From the NCBI RefSeq assembly GCF_022234545.1, contig NZ_JAIEUI010000025.1:23506-87505 (forward strand): a stretch of 64,000 bases of DNA, given 5' to 3'. The DNA is from Paenibacillus piscarius. Lineage in GTDB: Bacteria > Bacillota > Bacilli > Paenibacillales > Paenibacillaceae. The notes below the pieces were generated by a model that was not told the origin of the DNA, searched no databases, and was given only the letters and a program-made list of their open reading frames with translations. Made by a program: the position numbers and the translations under genes. Position 1 is the first letter of the stretch. Every line of letters starts with the position of its first letter. Shown here one piece after another: positions 53,041 to 62,070 of the stretch.

Positions 53041-54441
53041 ATGTTTAAGAAAAAGGGCTGGTTCACACTGCTGTCGTTAGTTCTTATGGTATCTGTTGTA
53101 CTTACAGGCTGCGGCGGCGGGAACAATAAGGCATCGTCCGGGAACAACAGCGGTGGCGAAGCCACGGCGGGTGCAGACAAGAAGGATTCACAGGAAACCA
53201 AGAACCTGACCTTCATGTTCCGCGGGGGGACCGATGAGCAGAAGGCATATGAAGGTGTGGTGAAGAAGTTTGAAGCCGATCATCCGAATGTCAAGGTGAA
53301 GATTGTCATGACGGCGGCTGACCAGTATGCAACGAAGCTGAAGGCCTCGATCACAGGCAACAGTGTGCCGGATGTGTTTTATTTTGAATCGGGGGATTTG
53401 AAGGCCTATGTAAACAGCGGGATTCTGCTCGACCTGACCAGCTACATAGAGAATAACCCGAACATAGATCTTAATAATATCTGGAAGTACGGCGTCGACC
53501 TGTACCGTTATGACGGCACCATGGCCGGGCAAGGCAATCTGTACGGGATGCCGAAGGACGTAGGCCCGTTCGCACTCGGATATAACAAGACGATGTTCGA
53601 AGCAGCAGGGGTGCCGCTGCCGGACAAGGACAAACCGTATACGTGGGATGAATTCATTAAGGTCGCCCAGCAGCTTACCATCGATAAGGACGGAGACGGC
53701 AAAAAAGACCAGTTCGGCGCAGGCTTCAACGTACAGTGGGCCTTGCCTTCCTTCGTATGGAGCAATGGTGCGGACTGGCTGGATGCCACCAAGACCAAGG
53801 TGACCATTGATGAGCCGAAGTTCATCGAAGCCCTGCAATTCTTCGCTGACATGCAGCTGAAATACGGCATTACACCATCCACAGAGCAGGCTCAGACCCT
53901 CGATACGTACCAGCGCTGGATGAAGGGCGAGATGGCCTTTTTCCCGGTAGGTCCTTGGGATATGAGCACCTATGAGAAGCTGCCGTTCGAGTATGACCTG
54001 ATCCCTTATCCGGCCGGCTCCACCGGCAAGAGCGCAACCTGGACCGGCTCGCTCGGCATCGGCGCTTCGGCGAAGACCAAGCACCCGGATGAGGCTGTAG
54101 AGCTGATTAACTACCTGACCGCATCGAAGGAAGGCATGGAAGCGCTGGTGAAGGCCAAGGTGCAGATTCCGAACCTGATTGATATGGCAAAAGAGTGGGC
54201 TGCCGATACCACCACCAAGCCGGCGAACAAGGAAGAATTCCTGCAGGTCGTGAACGAATACGGACGCGTGCTGCCGGGTCATTACACCTACAATGCGGAA
54301 TGGTATAACCTGTTCTTCACCGATATCCAGCCTGTCCTGGACGGCAAGATTACCCCCGCAGAGTACGTGAAGGCAGAACAGCCGAAGATGCAGAAGCTGC
54401 TGGATAAGGCAGTGGAGCAGGAGGCCAAGTCCAAGAAGTAA
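53041..54441 (+). CDS. Sugar ABC transporter solute-binding lipoprotein
   Basis: 466 residues, family 1 binding protein. Signal peptide with lipobox VLTGC, then a Gly/Asn/Ser linker; SBP features include YGMPKDVGPFALGYNKTMFEAAG and GEMAFFPVGPWDMSTYEKL. ATG 53041 follows AGGAGGGGTTAC; an earlier in-frame ATG at 53008 lacks a site. First gene of an operon with two permeases and GH43. The C-terminus is Lys/Glu-rich. Confidence 0.9.
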   Translation: MFKKKGWFTLLSLVLMVSVVLTGCGGGNNKASSGNNSGGEATAGADKKDSQETKNLTFMFRGGTDEQKAYEGVVKKFEADHPNVKVKIVMTAADQYATKLKASITGNSVPDVFYFESGDLKAYVNSGILLDLTSYIENNPNIDLNNIWKYGVDLYRYDGTMAGQGNLYGMPKDVGPFALGYNKTMFEAAGVPLPDKDKPYTWDEFIKVAQQLTIDKDGDGKKDQFGAGFNVQWALPSFVWSNGADWLDATKTKVTIDEPKFIEALQFFADMQLKYGITPSTEQAQTLDTYQRWMKGEMAFFPVGPWDMSTYEKLPFEYDLIPYPAGSTGKSATWTGSLGIGASAKTKHPDEAVELINYLTASKEGMEALVKAKVQIPNLIDMAKEWAADTTTKPANKEEFLQVVNEYGRVLPGHYTYNAEWYNLFFTDIQPVLDGKITPAEYVKAEQPKMQKLLDKAVEQEAKSKK

Positions 54442-54471
54442 GCCGGTTCACACGGTTATTATCCGAAATAC

Positions 54472-54517
54472 AAGTGATGCCAAGTATCCTGTAACAACGG
54501 ACTGGCATCACTTTATT
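54472..54517 (+). terminator. Intra-operon terminator/attenuator after binding-protein gene
   Basis: AAGTGATGCCA pairs perfectly with TGGCATCACTT, followed by TATTT. It lies between binding protein and permease, as at 11202-11238 in the other importer operon. Confidence 0.75.
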
Positions 54518-54546
54518 TCTGGCCTATCTGAATTTGAGGTGATGTT

Positions 54547-55437
54547 ATGAACGCCAAGTCCAATCTGTACCGCAAGGAGAGAATCTACGGATTTCTGTTC
54601 ATCCTTCCTCCGGTGCTGGGGCTGCTGATCTTTACGCTCTACCCGATGATTTATTCGATCTATGGCTCATTTACGGATTGGGACGGCCTCGGCCAGATGA
54701 ACTGGATCGGCCTGAGCAACTTCACAGACCTGCTGTCGGATGAACTGTTCCACAAGGCTTTATTCAATACGCTGTTCATGATGCTCGGGATTCCGATCGG
54801 GATTACGCTGGCGCTGCTGCTTGCGCTTGGGCTCAACCGGGGCGTACCCGGCACGACAGCGTTCCGGGTAATCTATTATGTTCCGGTGATCTCATCCCTG
54901 GCCGCTGTATCGATTATGTGGAACTGGGCCTATAACGGAGATTATGGTCTTGTCAATCAGTTTCTGGACCTGCTGGGCATCAGCGGACCGAACTGGATGG
55001 CCAATAAATATACGGTCAAGCCGGCGCTGATTATTATGGCGGTCTGGAAGGGCCTCGGTTATACGATGCTGCTCTATCTGGCGGCGCTCCAGAGCGTATC
55101 CAGATCCTATTATGAAGCGGCTGAGCTGGATGGAGCGAACGGCTTCCAGTCCTTCCGGCATATTACCTGGCCGATGGTACGGCCGGTAACCTTCTTCATC
55201 GTCGTGACCAATATTATTGGAGGATCACAGATTTTTACCGAGATGAACATTATGACCCCGACCGGCGGACCGGAATATGCTTCGGCCTCCGTTGTGTTCT
55301 ACATCTGGCAGAAGGCCTTCGGCAATTTCCAGATGGGCTATGCCTCAGCCATGGCGGTCTTCCTCGGCGTGTTCATATTTGTCGTGACTCTAATCCAATT
55401 CCGGATGAACGAGAAGCAATCGTTCGATGTCGATTGA
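54547..55437 (+). CDS. Sugar ABC transporter permease (MalF/UgpA type)
   Basis: 296 residues, about six membrane helices, EAA loop EAAELDGANGFQSFRHITWP. The start region KERIYGFLFILPPVLGLLIFTLYP is typical of this family. ATG 54547 follows GAGGTGATGTT. Pairs with the next permease. Confidence 0.9.
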   Translation: MNAKSNLYRKERIYGFLFILPPVLGLLIFTLYPMIYSIYGSFTDWDGLGQMNWIGLSNFTDLLSDELFHKALFNTLFMMLGIPIGITLALLLALGLNRGVPGTTAFRVIYYVPVISSLAAVSIMWNWAYNGDYGLVNQFLDLLGISGPNWMANKYTVKPALIIMAVWKGLGYTMLLYLAALQSVSRSYYEAAELDGANGFQSFRHITWPMVRPVTFFIVVTNIIGGSQIFTEMNIMTPTGGPEYASASVVFYIWQKAFGNFQMGYASAMAVFLGVFIFVVTLIQFRMNEKQSFDVD

Positions 55438-55461
55438 GCTGAAGGGGAGGAGACGATAAAG

Positions 55462-56298
55462 ATGACGAGCAGAAGAAGAATGACCAATAGTATTATCTTT
55501 GTTTTATTATTAATCGGCGCAGTGTTCATGATCGGCCCGCTGCTCTGGATGCTGTCCACCTCGTTCAAGGATAAGCAGGACGTATTCGCCTTGCCTCCGG
55601 TGTGGATTCCAAGTCCCTTCCATTTCGATAAGTACAAAGAGATCTGGGAGGCTGGCCCGCTGCTGAGCGGGATTAGGAACAGTCTGACTATTGCGGTGAC
55701 CGTGACGGTAGTAGGGACGTTTACCTCCAGTCTGGCGGCGTTTTCTTTTGCCAAATTGCGTTTTCCCGGCAAAAATAAGATATTCCTGCTGCTGCTGTCC
55801 TCGCTCATGATACCATATCCGGCGGTGATGATTCCGCAGTTCTTCATGTTCTCGAAGCTGGGCTGGATTGACACGCTGCTGCCGCTGATCGTTCCGGGCC
55901 TGTTCGGCAATATCGTGATGATCTTCTTCCTGCGGCAATACCTGAGCAGTGTGCCGAACGCGATCATTGAAGCGGCCAAAATTGACGGAAGCTCCTACTT
56001 CCGCCTGTACAGCTCGATTACATTCCCGCTGATCAAGCCGGCGGTCGCCGCCCAATTGATTCTGTGGTTCATGGGCATCTGGAATGATTATCTGGCGCCG
56101 ATCATCTATCTGAATTCGCCGGAGAAGCAGACGCTCCAGCTTGTTATTGCGAACTTCAATGCGACCTATGCGATTCAGACGGACTATCCGCTGATTATGG
56201 CGGCTTCGATTATTGCCCTGCTGCCGATGCTGATCATCTTCCTGGTGTTCCAGAAGCAAATTATCGAATCTGTAGCCATCTCCGGCGTTAAGGGATAA
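55462..56298 (+). CDS. Sugar ABC transporter permease (MalG/UgpE type)
   Basis: 278 residues, about six helices, EAA-type loop EAAKIDGSSYFRLYSSITFP and the C-terminal FQKQIIESVAISGVKG typical of the family. ATG follows GGGGAGGAGACGATAAAG. No ATPase gene is present, so a shared ATPase must energise the system. Confidence 0.9.
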   Translation: MTSRRRMTNSIIFVLLLIGAVFMIGPLLWMLSTSFKDKQDVFALPPVWIPSPFHFDKYKEIWEAGPLLSGIRNSLTIAVTVTVVGTFTSSLAAFSFAKLRFPGKNKIFLLLLSSLMIPYPAVMIPQFFMFSKLGWIDTLLPLIVPGLFGNIVMIFFLRQYLSSVPNAIIEAAKIDGSSYFRLYSSITFPLIKPAVAAQLILWFMGIWNDYLAPIIYLNSPEKQTLQLVIANFNATYAIQTDYPLIMAASIIALLPMLIIFLVFQKQIIESVAISGVKG

Positions 56299-56327
56299 TG
56301 GGTACATATACAGAAGGAGAAACCATA

Positions 56328-57296
56328 ATGAATACCAATAGAGACTATACCAATCCGCTGGTCGAGCAGCGGGCCGACCCTTGGGTCTACAAGCATACGG
56401 ACGGCTATTATTATTTCACAGCCTCTGTACCGGAATATGACCGGATTGAAGTGCGCAGAGCTACGAGTATAGAAGGCTTAAGAGAAGCTGAGCCGGTGGT
56501 TGTCTGGCGCAAGTATGAGAGCGGTCCGCTCAGCGCCAACATCTGGGCACCTGAAATTCATTACATGGACGGCAAATGGTATATCTATTTCGCCGCTGCC
56601 CGCACCACGGAGACGAAGGAGGGGCTGTTCGACCACCGGATGTATGTGCTGGAGAATACTGCGGCGAATCCGCTGGAGGGCCAGTGGACGGAGAAAGGCC
56701 AGATGAAGACGGCCTGGGAATCCTTCGCTCTGGACGCCACGACCTTCGAGCATAAGGGCGTATACTACTATGTATGGGCGCAAAAGGACCCCGATATCGA
56801 CGGCAACTCCAACCTGTACATCTCCGCGATGGAGAATGGCTGGACACTCACCGGTCCGCAGACGATGATCTCTATCCCAGAATATCCGTGGGAGGTGATC
56901 GGGTTCAAAGTGAATGAAGGAGCAGCCGTGCTGAAGCGGGGCGGCAAGATCTTCATGACCTTCTCGGCCAGCGCCACCGATCACAATTATTGTATGGGGC
57001 TGCTTACCGCCGATGAGGACAGCGACCTGCTGGATGCGGCCTCCTGGGTCAAGCATCCCGAGCCGGTGTTCCAGACCTGCGAGGAGAACGGCCAGTATGG
57101 CCCGGGGCATAACAGCTTCACCGTGGATGAGGATGGCGCGGATGTGCTGATCTACCACGCCCGCAACTATAAGGAGATCAAGGGTGATCCGCTCTACGAC
57201 CCGAACCGCCATACCCGGGCCCAGCGCCTGCACTGGAACGAAGACGGTACGCCGGACTTCGGAGTGCCGGTGAAGGACGGCCGGGACAGGTTCTGA
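56328..57296 (+). CDS. Glycoside hydrolase family 43 enzyme
   Basis: 322 residues, five-bladed propeller. Candidate catalytic residues: Asp in EQRADPWVYKH, Asp in FALDATTFEHKGVYYYVWAQK, Glu in FKVNEGAAVLKRGGKIFMTFSAS; YGPGHNSFTVDEDG is also a GH43 motif. No signal peptide, so it is intracellular, most likely an alpha-L-arabinofuranosidase or beta-xylosidase. ATG 56328 follows AGAAGGAG; ATG 56298 touches the permease stop and lacks a site. Cotranscribed with the importer. Confidence 0.9.
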   Translation: MNTNRDYTNPLVEQRADPWVYKHTDGYYYFTASVPEYDRIEVRRATSIEGLREAEPVVVWRKYESGPLSANIWAPEIHYMDGKWYIYFAAARTTETKEGLFDHRMYVLENTAANPLEGQWTEKGQMKTAWESFALDATTFEHKGVYYYVWAQKDPDIDGNSNLYISAMENGWTLTGPQTMISIPEYPWEVIGFKVNEGAAVLKRGGKIFMTFSASATDHNYCMGLLTADEDSDLLDAASWVKHPEPVFQTCEENGQYGPGHNSFTVDEDGADVLIYHARNYKEIKGDPLYDPNRHTRAQRLHWNEDGTPDFGVPVKDGRDRF

Positions 57297-57330
57297 TGAT
57301 TAATTAGTTATGCAGAGTTACTCCGATATA

Positions 57331-57374
57331 GAGGTAGTCCGGGACAAGGATGTTGTCCTGGGCTGCCTCTTTTT
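57331..57374 (+). terminator. Terminator after GH43 operon
   Basis: GAGGTAGTCCGGGACAA pairs with TTGTCCTGGGCTGCCTC with a few mismatches, then TTTT. Confidence 0.85.
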
Positions 57375-57459
57375 GCCGAAGCGTCACATTAGGCTAAGGC
57401 TCATGCGTAGTACAGAATATAAAGAGGTCAAGAGAGACTTCACGGAAAGGGGTGAGAAC

Positions 57460-58062
57460 ATGGACGAAATGGACCTGGATCTGCAGCAGATGATCCCGGA
57501 TATCCTCAACGGGGACACGGCCCGGTTTGAACTGATCATGCAACGGTATCAGAGACGGATTTTCTCGTATTGCTATCATATGTTAGGTCATTATTCAGAA
57601 GCGGAAGACTGTACGCAGGAGGTATTCATTAAGACTTTCCGCAAGCTGGACCAATACAACCTGGAGAGGCCGTTTGAAGCCTGGTTGTACGCCATTGCTT
57701 CTAATTGCTGTATCGACATCATCCGCAAGCGAAGATTAAGTAAATATTTTCCGGTCTTGTACCGGAGCGATGAACATAACCGGCCTGTAGATCAAGCCAT
57801 TGAGGACACCTATTACAATGAGCATGTGCTGCGGGCGATGTCCAAATTGACGCCGGAGGAACGAAGTCTGCTGATTCTGCGCTGTGTGGAGGATAAGGAT
57901 TATAAGGAAATTGCAGACATTATGCAGCAGAACAGCAGCAGTCTCCGCAAAAAATTTGAACGCACAGCAGCAAAATTCAGAAAGTATCATGCTCATATTC
58001 AAGGAGGGCGACCGGATGGATCACGACAACCACAATCAAGACCTCAGAACCATATTTCATAA
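57460..58062 (+). CDS. ECF-type RNA polymerase sigma factor
   Basis: 200 residues. Sigma region 2 (YQRRIFSYCYHMLGHYSEAEDCTQEVFIKTFRKL) and region 4 (LTPEERSLLILRCVEDKDYKEIADIMQQNSSSLRKKFERTAAKFR). ATG 57460 follows AAAGGGGTGAGAAC; the longer frame upstream has no support. Its end overlaps the next gene by 47 bases, a usual layout for sigma and its anti-sigma. Confidence 0.88.
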   Translation: MDEMDLDLQQMIPDILNGDTARFELIMQRYQRRIFSYCYHMLGHYSEAEDCTQEVFIKTFRKLDQYNLERPFEAWLYAIASNCCIDIIRKRRLSKYFPVLYRSDEHNRPVDQAIEDTYYNEHVLRAMSKLTPEERSLLILRCVEDKDYKEIADIMQQNSSSLRKKFERTAAKFRKYHAHIQGGRPDGSRQPQSRPQNHIS

Positions 58063-58948
58063 CATCAAAGTTCCTGAGGCGGATGTAACAAAAGCAGTGA
58101 TGAACCTATTGGAGGATAAGCAAATGAATAAACGTGTACCTTTCTTTACTAAATATAAGCTCAGTACTTTTGCGGTATTGGCATCCTTATTGTTAGCCTC
58201 ATCGGCCTTTGCAGCCACGCAGCTAATTACGTTGACGAATGGTAAAGGGGATGTGGTCTATGAAGAAAAGAAATTTGAGAAGTCGATGATTCCGGATCAT
58301 ACGAAGGAAAAGCAACTGCGCAGCTTGAAGGCACAGGGTCTGGCCCAAGACTTGCTGCAGCCGGGGCAAGCGGCAGCCTTCTATATGGCAGGAGATGATA
58401 CTGAAGGAGAGCTGTATATCAGGAGAGGACCAGGCTTCGGGTTCACGGATGCCGCTTCACTTCGCGGTGAGCTGAAGCAGTCCGGCGCGCTTATTTTGGA
58501 TACATTGCAGAGTAAATATGACTTTGCAACAGGTTCATTGACGTATAATTCGGACCCGCTCACAGAGCAGAATGAAGCTGAATTGACCGCACAATTGGCA
58601 CAAGAAGCCCGGAAGTCCAAAGAAGGATACGCCATGAAAAGCCTTAATGTGTCTAAAGAGAGCTGGAGTATGATCCTCACGTATAAAGGGGAAGGGCAAA
58701 CCATTCTTGTTCAGCCGATGCGATTGAATGAGAAGCTAACGATCCATCTTCCTGAGGAATCCTCGGCAGAGACCATTAGTGCCGATGGGGTAGACATGCT
58801 GTACTCCTTATATCCAAGCGGAAGTCAAGGTATCCGGTTCATTCACAATATTCCCGGCAGCGAATATCATATCGTCTATTATATTGAGGCTACTAAGGGG
58901 GTTGCCAAGGAGGAACTGCTGGCGATCGCCAAGGCTTATTTGCAGTAA
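58016..58948 (+). CDS. Probable membrane anti-sigma factor
   Basis: 310 residues; ATG 58016 follows AAGGAGGGCGACCGG. Short N-terminal cytoplasmic part (~48 residues), one transmembrane helix (about 48-68: LSTFAVLASLLLASSAFAA), and an extracytoplasmic beta-rich domain (~240 residues) that I cannot name. Position downstream and overlapping with the ECF gene supports an anti-sigma role. The classic zinc-anti-sigma HxxxCxxC motif is not visible. Confidence 0.72.
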   Translation: MDHDNHNQDLRTIFHNIKVPEADVTKAVMNLLEDKQMNKRVPFFTKYKLSTFAVLASLLLASSAFAATQLITLTNGKGDVVYEEKKFEKSMIPDHTKEKQLRSLKAQGLAQDLLQPGQAAAFYMAGDDTEGELYIRRGPGFGFTDAASLRGELKQSGALILDTLQSKYDFATGSLTYNSDPLTEQNEAELTAQLAQEARKSKEGYAMKSLNVSKESWSMILTYKGEGQTILVQPMRLNEKLTIHLPEESSAETISADGVDMLYSLYPSGSQGIRFIHNIPGSEYHIVYYIEATKGVAKEELLAIAKAYLQ

Positions 58949-58984
58949 TTCGCAGGAATCAGCGGATAAAAGACTATAAAAATG

Positions 58985-59022
58985 AAGCCTTTAGCCCACC
59001 AGCAGCGTGGGACTAAAGGCTT
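58985..59022. terminator. Bidirectional terminator between convergent sigma modules
   Basis: AAGCCTTTAG-CCCA pairs with TGGG-CTAAAGGCTT. T-rich sequence lies beyond each arm on both strands. Confidence 0.88.
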
Positions 59023-59030
59023 TGAATGTT

Positions 59031-60335
59031 TTATTTGCCCCCTACAGGGACTTGAATGGTCTCTCGATAGAATTTGATATAGTGGAAACCGTCCATTTGC
59101 AGGGATTGAGGCTGCTCGTCTGTCGGGAAGGAGTACGTTCGCTCCCACAGGATATTACCGTTCTTAAGGTCCCATTGCCTTGAATCGGAGATAGAGGATA
59201 CAGATACGGTCTTGCCTCCAGCCTGAACGGCTAAAGTATCCTTGTCCAGCATCGTGAATTGCTTGCCGGCAATCACAATATCATAGCCGCTATTGGTTTG
59301 GGTGACGCTGCGAATCCAGAGCTTCTCCTGGCCCACTTGCACAGAACGGTCCGAGGGAGAGGCCAGGGAGATCGGCTGTTCGACCTTCTGGTAGCCGCTA
59401 AAGTTATCCAATACCAGCTCCACACGCTGCGGCTTGTCTGTCGGCAGTACATCATATTCAATCTGGAACTCTACTACTCCCGTTTTCTCATTGACACCCG
59501 ACCGCGTGGACAGGTAATTTGTTTCCGTTCCGTTGACATACAGCTTGGTTACAGCAAAGAATCGCGGATGTTCTCCGTTATCCATCTCATAATGTCCCTT
59601 CACAATGGTGGAGGTAGGGGAAGCGGTAATCGTGTCATAATAGACGGTTCCCTGATCCACCGGAACGGCTTGATGAATATCGGCGACCAGGATGCTTTTC
59701 ATGGCTTTACTGGCGTCAAAATTAAAGGAGAGCTTGGACACAGCAGGCTTCTCTTCGCCCTGATAGCTGTATATAGTAAGGGTCAGATTTCTGGCGAACG
59801 GACTGACCGGCTCGAATTTGTATATTCCATCAAACCGGGTTTTGTCCTTATAGTAACCACCGCCACTTGTCGATGAAGAGTTTGTCAAAAAACCTGTAAT
59901 ACGGTCTAATGCATACAATGACGCCGGCTCCTCATCGAACACCTCTCCCGGCGGCGGGGTGATGCTGTAATACATCAGGAGAGCATTATCATCCGCAATT
60001 ACTCCGTTAATCGTGAATACAATCCCGTTCTCCAGCTTCATACTTTTGTTAACGGTCTGTCCGTAGCCGTGCTCCGCGACGCCGGAGAATCCAAGCGTGT
60101 ACAGTTCAGTCTGGTTAAACAGCTTCCCGCCATAATAAGCCAGCGCGGGATACTGATAGACGCCCACCATCAGCAGCAGGGCAGCGGCGGCTGTAGCCAC
60201 CCAGGTCCGCGCTTGTCCCGCCCTTGATTTCCGTCTAACCGGCGCCTGCTCCAGCGCCTTCCGCAATCTGCCTTCAAGTTCTGACGGCGTCATGGTCTGC
60301 TGATGGCTCTGTAATCTCTCCTCGATCGTTCTCAT
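59031..60335 (-). CDS. DUF4179-type membrane anti-sigma-like protein
   Basis: 434 residues. N-terminal cytoplasmic part (~45 residues), one helix (about 45-65: ATAAAALLLMVGVYQYPALA), then a DUF4179-like domain (ELYTLGFSGVAEHGYGQTVNKSMKLENGIVFTINGVIADDNALLMYYSI) and a second beta-rich region. ATG 60335 follows GGAGGTGA; the GTG at 60344 lies inside that site. It overlaps the next-upstream sigma gene by 62 bases, which supports a sigma/anti-sigma pair. Confidence 0.82.
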   Translation of the reverse strand: MRTIEERLQSHQQTMTPSELEGRLRKALEQAPVRRKSRAGQARTWVATAAAALLLMVGVYQYPALAYYGGKLFNQTELYTLGFSGVAEHGYGQTVNKSMKLENGIVFTINGVIADDNALLMYYSITPPPGEVFDEEPASLYALDRITGFLTNSSSTSGGGYYKDKTRFDGIYKFEPVSPFARNLTLTIYSYQGEEKPAVSKLSFNFDASKAMKSILVADIHQAVPVDQGTVYYDTITASPTSTIVKGHYEMDNGEHPRFFAVTKLYVNGTETNYLSTRSGVNEKTGVVEFQIEYDVLPTDKPQRVELVLDNFSGYQKVEQPISLASPSDRSVQVGQEKLWIRSVTQTNSGYDIVIAGKQFTMLDKDTLAVQAGGKTVSVSSISDSRQWDLKNGNILWERTYSFPTDEQPQSLQMDGFHYIKFYRETIQVPVGGK

Positions 60336-60870
60336 AACGGTCACCTCCGATCATAGCTTTCAATTTCTGCAGTCCCTGCGAGATTCTGGACTTGATGGTG
60401 CCCACCGGCGCTTCGGTGATATCGGCAATGGCCTGATAAGGCAGGTCATGGACATAACGCAGCTCAATCGCCTCCCGCTGCCGGGGATTTAACCGGGCGA
60501 GCAGGACCGACAGATCCGCTTCAGACTCGGTGTAACTGTACGGGTTAGCCTCAGTCCATGCCTCCATGGCAGGCTCTGGCGCTTCCTCCGCGGCAAGCGG
60601 TACGAACCGGTTCTGCTGGCGGAGGACCGTTTTGCAGCGGTTAACCAGAATCGTCTTGCTCCAGCTGTAGAAGGACTCGCGCTTCTGGAGTTGCACTACC
60701 TTCTCATAGAGCGTAACGATCATATCCTCCATGACATCCATCGCATCATGCTCATTGCCCATATAACTGTAGGCGAGACGATAATAAGCATCCTGCTCAG
60801 CCAGAATAAGTTCCAGTAGTGCCTCTTTGTTGCCGCGCTGCGCTGCTCTGACAAGACGGCTTATATTCAT
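60274..60870 (-). CDS. ECF-type RNA polymerase sigma factor
   Basis: 198 residues. Region 2 (YYRLAYSYMGNEHDAMDVMEDMIVTLYEKVVQL, WSKTILVNRCKTVLR) and region 4 (LNPRQREAIELRYVHDLPYQAIADITEAPVGTIKSRISQGLQKLK). Pattern close to SigV/SigW-like ECF factors that pair with DUF4179 proteins. ATG follows GAAAGGGGTGAGAAC, the same leader sequence as in the sigma gene at 57460. Confidence 0.88.
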   Translation of the reverse strand: MNISRLVRAAQRGNKEALLELILAEQDAYYRLAYSYMGNEHDAMDVMEDMIVTLYEKVVQLQKRESFYSWSKTILVNRCKTVLRQQNRFVPLAAEEAPEPAMEAWTEANPYSYTESEADLSVLLARLNPRQREAIELRYVHDLPYQAIADITEAPVGTIKSRISQGLQKLKAMIGGDRYENDRGEITEPSADHDAVRT

Positions 60871-60929
60871 GTTCTCACCCCTTTCACAGATAAGAGTGCC
60901 GGAGTGCCCTGAAAGTTCATTATGACCAT

Positions 60930-60986
60930 AAAAAAATCTCCATAGCCGGTTCCCCGGGAAAAAACAGCCCTTGGGAAGCTACGGAG
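60930..60986 (-). terminator. Terminator of the AraC gene at 61041
   Basis: On the minus strand, CTCCGTAGC-TTCCC-AAGGG pairs with the GGGGAA-GGCTATGGAG arm around a T-rich loop, then ATTTTTTT. Confidence 0.85.
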
Positions 60987-61040
60987 AATATACGTACGGG
61001 TAAGTGATGCCTGCGTCATCATTCTCTGCGGATCAGTGGT

Positions 61041-61916
61041 TCATTCATAGAACAGCAGGCGCTTCGCATAAGCGTTGCGGAACTCGGTGGGGGTGAGGCC
61101 GACGATTTTTTTGAACGATTTCATGAAATTGTGGCAGTCCTTATAGCCGAGCTGCAGCGAGACTTCACTGACATTCTGGTTGGTGTCGGTCAGCAGGAAC
61201 TTGGCCAGCTCCATCTTCTGCTGCAGAATATATTGCTTCAGGGAGATCCCGGAGATCACGGTGAACATATGGGAGAGATATTTCTCATTATAGCCAAAAT
61301 AAGCGGCGATCTGGGACACCTTGATGTGCTCGCTGCGGCTCCATTTGATGTAGTCCACGATGTCGTTGTAGAGCTGCTCCTGCTTCGTTCTCCGGGACGG
61401 ATCGGCCCCGGCAGTGCGGGTCTGGTTGTACAACTCGCAGAGAATGACCGTGGACATATAGTTGTTAAGGACCGTGTGGTTATAGCTCCGTACCGAATCC
61501 TGCAATTGCTTCATCATGACGATGATCTTCTCCAGATTGCGCAGCGTTCCGTATTGGGGCAGGTGAATCACCTGGTCTTCCTGGCCGCCGGGCGGAGGAG
61601 GAGGATTCGTCATCGTCAGGCCGCCGTTCGCTGCCAAGCTGCCGTCCGCCGCCTGATAATGCAGCCAATAGAAGCTGCAATCCGAGGGCTTGTACCCGTA
61701 TTGCCGGGTCAGCGGGGGGAGCAGCAGGTATTCGCCCTTGGAGACTGTGAACTTCTGGTTGTCACCCGCGAGATAGAGCACGCCCCGGGTCATGACAATC
61801 AGCTCATAGTCCTGCAGGATCCGGCTTAAGTGAATCCACTCCGCAGAGGGAGCGACGAATTTGCCCGTCATCTCCAGGGTTACCGGCTTATCCACGGTCA
61901 GCTCGAATGCAGTCAT
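61041..61916 (-). CDS. AraC-family transcriptional regulator
   Basis: 291 residues. N-terminal cupin-like sensing domain (GVLYLAGDNQKFTVSKGEYLLLPPLTRQYGYKPSDCSFYWLHYQ) and C-terminal AraC helix-turn-helix (IKVSQIAAYFGYNEKYLSHMFTVISGISLKQYILQ, NVSEVSLQLGYKDCHNFMKSFKKIVGLTPTEFRNAY). It lies downstream of and co-directional with the GH127 gene, so it may respond to arabinosides. Confidence 0.86.
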   Translation of the reverse strand: MTAFELTVDKPVTLEMTGKFVAPSAEWIHLSRILQDYELIVMTRGVLYLAGDNQKFTVSKGEYLLLPPLTRQYGYKPSDCSFYWLHYQAADGSLAANGGLTMTNPPPPPGGQEDQVIHLPQYGTLRNLEKIIVMMKQLQDSVRSYNHTVLNNYMSTVILCELYNQTRTAGADPSRRTKQEQLYNDIVDYIKWSRSEHIKVSQIAAYFGYNEKYLSHMFTVISGISLKQYILQQKMELAKFLLTDTNQNVSEVSLQLGYKDCHNFMKSFKKIVGLTPTEFRNAYAKRLLFYE

Positions 61917-62009
61917 GTCTGTAGTCTCCTCTCAGGCCCGGCAGGCCTCCACCTGATGTTGCTTTCCATTATTCCGCATTCTATGGATGAAGTAAAGCGC
62001 ACAGCCAAC

Positions 62010-62049
62010 AGGCCATCCCGGACGCAGCAGGCAGCACCCGGAATGGCCT
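62010..62049 (-). terminator. Hairpin after the GH127 gene
   Basis: AGGCCATTCCGG pairs with CCGGGATGGCCT with one mismatch. There is no U-tract, so termination is uncertain. Confidence 0.45.
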
Positions 62050-62070
62050 TATGATTAAGGTGTGAGAGAT

